From positions 5,580,001 through 5,644,000 of the forward strand of contig OY755177.1 in assembly GCA_963576735.1 (NCBI GenBank): a stretch of 64,000 nt of DNA, read 5' to 3'. A model generated the notes under the pieces. That model had not been told where the DNA came from and did no database searches. It saw only the letters and a list, made by a program, of their open reading frames with translations. Of the stretch, positions 59,630 to 64,000 are shown piece by piece. Source of the DNA: Bedellia somnulentella. Taxonomy: Eukaryota; Arthropoda; Insecta; Lepidoptera; Bedelliidae. The translations under genes were made by a program, and so were the position numbers. Positions within the stretch are counted from its first letter, which is position 1. The number at the start of each line of letters is the position of its first letter.

Positions 59630-59766
59630 CACAGACAGACAGACGAAAATTTTACTGATTGCATTTTTGGCATCAGTATCGATCCCTAATCACCACCTGA
59701 TAGTTATTTTGAAAATATATTTCATGTACAGAATTGACCTCTCTACAGATTTATTATAAGTATAGA
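58768..59766 (-). mobile_element. ~1-kb Helitron-like element, inverted partner of 23382
   Basis: Read on the minus strand it starts TCTATACTTATAATAAATC and ends ACGATCCACTAG followed by T. It matches 23382-24392 almost throughout, including the (GTCT)n tract (59570-59645 as GACA). High identity implies recent mobility of a non-autonomous family. Confidence 0.75.
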
Positions 59767-60370
59767 AGATAGATAGATGACTTGACATGATCGCATATAA
59801 AGAGATTCCTCTGAGAGTAGGCTGATAAGAAATGATGAAGCCTGCTCTTAAAAATTATATATTATTTAAATCAAAATGGCTGATACGAAAAACTACGAAA
59901 CATTTGTAAGGGTAGTAGGTAATAGGATGAAAAAATATCTTAAGAAACAACTTGACTTTTAAACTTACTTTGTGTGAATGAAAACTACCTAATTTTTAAC
60001 TAGAAAAAGTAAACATGTGGATTATTTTTAAACAATTATTAATAAATTAGTTTTTAATTTTATATTTCTCAAGAGATACATGATTATATATAAGATACAT
60101 AGAGTGAAATCCATACACTGACATTCAGTTGCAATCTAGCCAGTGTCAATCTTAGATTTTTTTTATAATTAAAAATATTGTATCTGAAATATTTGTATAT
60201 AAAGCAACACAACAACATACGTGCATGCATTTACTCACGGCTACAAATCCCAAAAAAGTGTACATGCGTACAATGAAACAGTATTTTTAAGGGATTCGTG
60301 CCACTTACAAACTTTATTTTAAAAAGTTAACATATAAAAGAGAACAAATATAAGTTTAGTAATGTTTTAG

Positions 60371-60482
60371 ACCACTGCGACGCGCATATGAATGAGCTGC
60401 CTGTACCTTGTGGCGACTGGAAGACTTGGTACGGGGATAAGCAGAGTTACTACAACAAAATACTTGCAGTGGGAGCACTAAC
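60371..60482 (+). CDS. Small membrane protein, probable deltamethrin-resistance (prag01-like) family, penultimate exon
   Basis: After ATGTTTTAG the exon reads (x)HCDAHMNELPVPCGDWKTWY, then GDKQSYYNKILAVGAL, ending AC/GTAAGC. Exon phase is 1 in, 2 out. The M-[ND]-[ED]-LPVP-x-G-x-W...YN pattern followed by one membrane segment is what I recall for the ~50-residue insect Deltameth_res domain, thought to be mitochondrial. That recall is moderately certain and could not be checked. The 5' exon(s), expected to carry a leader, were not found. Confidence 0.7.
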
Positions 60483-60510
60483 GTAAGCATTTTATTTCAA
60501 ACCCTTTAGT

Positions 60511-60812
60511 CTCAATTCACTCCGAAAGAGCGGCGAAACACAGCGACCCCACTCGGTAGAGAATGCGCACGGATTCCTATGGCTGTTGGTGATGGTTCTC
60601 CAACCGCATCGCCCAAAAATCCCTTAAAAGCCCCCAATACCGTTAGTCGCCTCTTATGTACACCCACCGGAAGAAATGGGGTAGTGCTATTCTAAGCCGA
60701 CACTACACAGCAGACATGCGGTAAAAGTAGTAAAAATAAATTTATAATTCGTTTGACACTGAGATGCATTCCGCTTCGCTGTCCTTCGCCACTCTTTCGG
60801 TGTGAATTTAAG
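60511..60812. mobile_element. Inverted-repeat element carrying a SINE-A head
   Basis: CTCAATTCACTCCGAAAGAG followed by CGGCGAA (60511-60537) pairs imperfectly with TTCGCCACTCTTTCGGTGTG and AATTTAAG (60785-60812), arms about 38 bases. A head-only SINE-A (60584-60711) lies between. It is in the intron of the small membrane-protein gene. Confidence 0.5.
60584..60711 (-). mobile_element. SINE-A head half
   Basis: TTGGTGATGGTTCTCCAACC through GCCGACACTACACAGC. The tail half is missing, unlike usual 5' truncation, so it was probably cut by a later deletion. A weak tail scrap lies at 60231-60260. Confidence 0.7.
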
Positions 60813-61103
60813 CAGTGAATTTGCCTTGTTTTGACATGAAAAATATCTAGTCGAAATTATATATTTATCGAGGTTTATTCGCTACTTTAGCTAGTATTAC
60901 TTGCTGTATGAAAACTTTGATGAAGTAAATGAATGACGTGAGTATATAAATGTTCGTATAAGCTACTGTTAAAAGCAGGCATTCTTAACTTTTGGTCCTT
61001 AATTTAAGATGAGGGTTCATGGGTGGCAACATAAATTTACATGATTAGCGTAAGGGGTTGTATGCAACTCTAGGATTTATATTGAATCCATATTATACAA
61101 TCG

Positions 61104-61239
61104 CCCGATTTCTGAATTGAGTATTCGAGCTGAAAACAACTTAAGTATCGTTTTGTCGCATTCAATTGTTAAGATTTCAATGCGACAAAACAATACTTAA
61201 GTTGTTATCAGCTGGACTACTCAATTCAGAAATCAGGCC
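61104..61239. repeat. Long hairpin, ~62-bp arms, in intron
   Basis: GATTTCTGAATTGAGTA and AACAACTTAAGTAT with TTTTGTCGCATT on the left are matched by inverted copies on the right (AATGCGACAAAA, TACTTAAGTTGTT, TACTCAATTCAGAAATC). Few mismatches, loop about 16 bases. A foldback MITE or a source of small RNA. Confidence 0.85.
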
Positions 61240-61313
61240 AATGTATATCAAAAACATAACACATAAACGTAAAAATACATAAAAACGTAACACATTTTTT
61301 TATGTACTTCCAG

Positions 61314-61431
61314 AAATTTGCTATCGTTTATACTAGCAATATACACCGGCAGTATATATTTGAATTGGGGTCCTCCGTTGCAGCCGGGCCCGCCAAGCGA
61401 CATGGTTATCGAATGCGAGGATGAAGACTAG
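61314..61431 (+). CDS. Small membrane protein, prag01-like, last exon
   Basis: The first A completes ACA with the previous exon. Reads TNLLSFILAIYTGSIYLNWG, a single hydrophobic segment, then PPLQPGPPSDMVIE and an acidic tail CEDED before TAG. The NWGPP-type end just after the membrane segment fits the family. Acceptor ACTTCCAG. Together with the preceding exon this gives about 76 residues. Confidence 0.75.
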
Positions 61432-61889
61432 TTATGTAGCTATGATTTGACACAACTATTTATAGTAAAATTTATGAGATAAATTAGTTTGTTATTAAAT
61501 CTACTCTTTTTCTTGGTTTCTTTTATGTAGGAACCTCGAAATTTTATATCAGTTACCCTATGTTTCGAATGTACGTTGGGCGCGACCTTAAATTTTAAAT
61601 GGTGCCATTCTAAATAAGAATGGTGGAGGATACAGACGGCAGATTTCACATTACACTATTTCCTTACTAACAAAAAGAACTATATTACAAATAATTATTT
61701 AAGGATCTTAGTTTTTTATACTATCTGTCTTAGTTTTATTCGGTAGTAGGTCGATAAGTAGTAACGATTTTTCAAATAAGCCATTTTAGGCAGAAGGGAG
61801 GTCACTTTACATCCAGAGAACTGTTACAACACTCGTTTTAGCACGTAGAAAAAGGAAAGTACATAAAATAAATAAACAAAATATATATG

Positions 61890-62108
61890 GAAATATTATA
61901 CACAGATCAAGTTAGCCCCAAACTAAGTACAACTTGTATTATGGGATACTAACTCAACGATATATTTAATATAATATAATACACATATAAATAACTCCCA
62001 AGACTAAGAATCATTTATGTTCATCACATAAATGTTGCCCTCAGCGGGGATCAAAACCGCAATCTCCGGAACGAGAAGCTAGTCACCTATCCACTCGGCC
62101 ACGGCTGT
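61890..62108 (-). mobile_element. SINE-C with tRNA-like head
   Basis: Second copy of the element at 42925: GTTAGCCCCAAACTAAG, GGGATACTAACTCAACG, then the reversed tRNA-like part with GCGGGGATCAAAACCGCAA (altered B box) and CTATCCACTCGGCCACGG (A box). Confidence 0.75.
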
Positions 62109-62189
62109 CGTCAAATATTTTTAAGTCCTTGACTGTTAATAGTATGGTAACTATCCTTGAGCCAGACGCCATGAGGCGATAATCAATAT

Positions 62190-62412
62190 CTAAGCCCCGT
62201 TTCTACCGATGGGTGTACGTAAGAGGCGACTAACGGTATTGGGGCTTATAAGGGATTTTTGAGCGATGCGGTTGGAGACCCATCACCAACAACCTTTACT
62301 ATCTTTTCCCCACTCAAATTTCCAAAAGTGGCTGAGGTTTTTCTTATTCCTTATCTCTGGCTACCCCTTCTAGGGATTATAGCCGTGAGTATATGTATGT
62401 ATGTATGTATGT
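62190..62412 (+). mobile_element. SINE-A lacking the extreme head
   Basis: CGATGGGTGTACGTAAGAGG through TATAGCCGTGAGTATATG and four or more TATG repeats. Close to the family consensus. Confidence 0.8.
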
Positions 62413-62429
62413 ACATAGAAACTTTTCAG

Positions 62430-62870
62430 CCACATTTGGAAGCTGATAGGGGCGAAGAGGTATTCCCCACTGACCAACTAATCCGTACAACTAGTTTTTG
62501 AAAATCCTTCCCCACCGCACAACTAGTTGCACGGTTAGGGGTATTCCCCACCGACCAACTAAATCCGTACAACTCAAAACCGACCAACAAAACTGTTCCC
62601 CACCGACCAACTATATAGTTGGTTAAATTTGACTACTGGGTGTGACCCACGGACCAACTAATCTTTATAAAGGGTTGGTAAGTAGTTTTTACCACTTGAT
62701 GTTTTTATACTGACGAAAATTTTACAACTACTTACCAACCCTGTATAAAGATTAGTTGGTCCGTGGATCACACCCAGTAGTCAAATTTAATCATTCCCCA
62801 CCGACCAACTAGTTGTACGGTTATTATATTATTAGAAAAATATACTTAATCGTCCCACCGACCAACTGTT
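62430..62870. mobile_element. Foldback-type element built from CCGACCAACTA repeats
   Basis: CCGACCAACTA or a close variant occurs about seven times, often preceded by CCCCA. In the middle, 62623-62687 and 62726-62790 are 65-base inverted repeats with two mismatches and a 38-base loop. There is no coding sequence. The structure resembles foldback or satellite-like MITEs. The family was not recognised. Confidence 0.6.
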
Positions 62871-63081
62871 ATTTTTGTGACAGAAACAAGTATGTACATG
62901 GTGTTCGTATAGGTATGGGTTTGTACTTGTAAAATTTTCGGTGCAAAAACATCAAGAGGTAGCTCATATACCTAACCGCTTCTTCCGGATATGTTGTTTT
63001 TCACCTTTGCTTACGCCCAAAGGAACCATTCTTCGGCTTTATGAACCCCCAAGGCACCAACGGCAGCTGAAGTAGTATTCA

Positions 63082-63315
63082 TACATACATATACTCACGG
63101 CTATAAATCCCTTAAAGGGGTAGCCAGAGCTAGAGCTAAGGAATTAGAAATTCCTCAGCCACCTTCGGAAGTTGCGTGGGGAAAAGATGGTGAAATAAAG
63201 GTTGTTGGTGATGGGTCTCCAATACCATAAGTTGCCAATACCGTTAGTCGCCTCTTACGTACACCCATCGGTAGAAATGGGGTAAGTGATATTCTAAGCC
63301 GACACTACACCGCCT
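63082..63315 (-). mobile_element. SINE-A with target-site duplication
   Basis: AAGTAGTATTCA flanks it at 63070-63081 and 63316-63327. It has a small internal deletion after GGGTCTCCAA and a repeated GAGCTA. Confidence 0.9.
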
Positions 63316-63682
63316 AAGTAGTATTCAGTGTCAAATTGAATGTGTTACTATACCGAAGTCAATCTGGCGAACGCTGGCTCTTAGGTTTTACAGTTCATGA
63401 AATGGTAACTGGTTATTGGTGAGGCGAAACATGGAAGAAGCTGATATAAAAATAGACTTTTTGATATTGATATATATATTGTTAGGATCAAATTCAGACA
63501 TTTTTTACTTTTGAATTAACCTAATATCATAAATATTTTCAGCATTTCTTAAGATTTGCGACAGGGCAATCAAATTAGTAGTTCTAAAAAGATTCAGCCT
63601 TCATCATGATAATTGAAAGAAAACGCAAAATGATAGGTACTAAAACGTATTATTACTAAAGGTTACATACAATATGTAAAAG

Positions 63683-63802
63683 TTATCTGCTCTCTGGTTT
63701 AGGTTTAGGTGGTTTGAAGCCCATAATCTTTTTCTTCTTCTTTTCCTTGCCGCCCCCGGATTGAAATGTTTTCCAACTTTCTACACGGTTTTGACGAGAT
63801 TC
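63683..63802 (-). CDS. DNAJC8: DNAJC8-like (SPF31) J protein, last coding exon
   Basis: On the minus strand, after TTTCAG, reads ESRQNRVESWKTFQSGGGK, a lysine run, then MGFKPPKPKPESR and TAA. The pattern ESR-x4-SW-x-x-FQ, then a K-rich stretch, then F-x-PPK-x-K near the end is how DNAJC8 finishes as I know it. DNAJC8 is a J-domain protein associated with splicing factors and SR-protein kinase in the nucleus. The J domain lies beyond the window. The exon is phase 0 and 39 residues long. Confidence 0.75.
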   Translation of the reverse strand, partial: ESRQNRVESWKTFQSGGGKEKKKKKIMGFKPPKPKPESR

Positions 63803-63884
63803 CTGAAACGACAAGAAAAAAATAAGGTATTTATGTAAACACAGCTAAAGTAAAATTGATGGGTTAAATATTATCATATTAAAA

Positions 63885-64000
63885 ATGCGTATACAGGGTG
63901 GCTCATTCAAATCGGTCAGTATGGGAAAGTCTGAAACTATAAGACATGGCTTATTCCGATTATCCACCCTAAAAAATCCTCCCTAAGTCGGATATTCGGA
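63885..64000. other. Intron of the DNAJC8-like gene, possible repeat start
   Basis: ACAGGGTGGCTCATTC at 63894 resembles the ends of several insect repeats, but the window stops before it can be classified. Confidence 0.3.

Noticed and set aside
1..64000. CRISPR arrays, operons or prokaryotic defence genes
   Set aside because: Nothing of the kind is present; coding sequences are spliced and repeats are eukaryotic retroelements and DNA transposons.

Overview
AT-rich eukaryotic DNA with spliced genes, most likely from a moth or butterfly. The organism call is inference. It rests on an insect-type FOXO, on short Helitron-like elements that start with TC and end in a GC-rich hairpin plus CTAG or CTAA, on RTE-type LINE ends with ATC-repeat or TATG-repeat tails, and on several tRNA-headed SINEs. 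No prokaryotic feature is present.

Host genes. (1) The C-terminal six coding exons of the insulin-signalling transcription factor FOXO lie on the plus strand, 38456-45961. Every GT-AG junction agrees in phase, giving 361 codons and a stop. They start inside the forkhead domain at the family's usual exon junction and end in SWVH. The first forkhead half was not found, so most or all of 1-38455 is probably the preceding foxo intron. (2) The last two coding exons of a small one-pass membrane protein, probably of the deltamethrin-resistance (prag01-like) family, lie on the plus strand at 60371-61431. (3) The last coding exon of a DNAJC8-like splicing-associated J protein lies on the minus strand at 63683-63802, convergent with (2).

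Layout. 1-26 kb is foxo intron or upstream DNA dense in repeats: a 516-codon reverse-transcriptase ORF whose LINE is inserted in a tRNA-like SINE, older LINE relics, Helitron-like elements, MITEs, a direct tandem duplication, and many copies of a ~240-bp SINE called SINE-A here. 26.7-38.1 kb is repeat-poor with scattered GC-richer patches. 38.4-46 kb holds the foxo exons, with more repeats in the introns. 46-60 kb holds the foxo 3' side and an intergenic region. 60-64 kb holds the two partial genes, separated by inverted-repeat elements.

Most notable: foxo has been rearranged internally. A 142-bp segment spanning the last part of exon 3, its 5' splice site and 20 bases of intron is present again, inverted, in the preceding intron with one mismatch. 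The transcript could therefore form a long duplex over that splice site. Exon 4 has two partial tandem copies upstream, one still in the same reading frame. A SINE sits 44 bases before the forkhead exon. SINE-A shares its tail with the RTE LINE ends, which suggests it borrows that machinery, and one copy is fused to a LINE reverse-transcriptase fragment.
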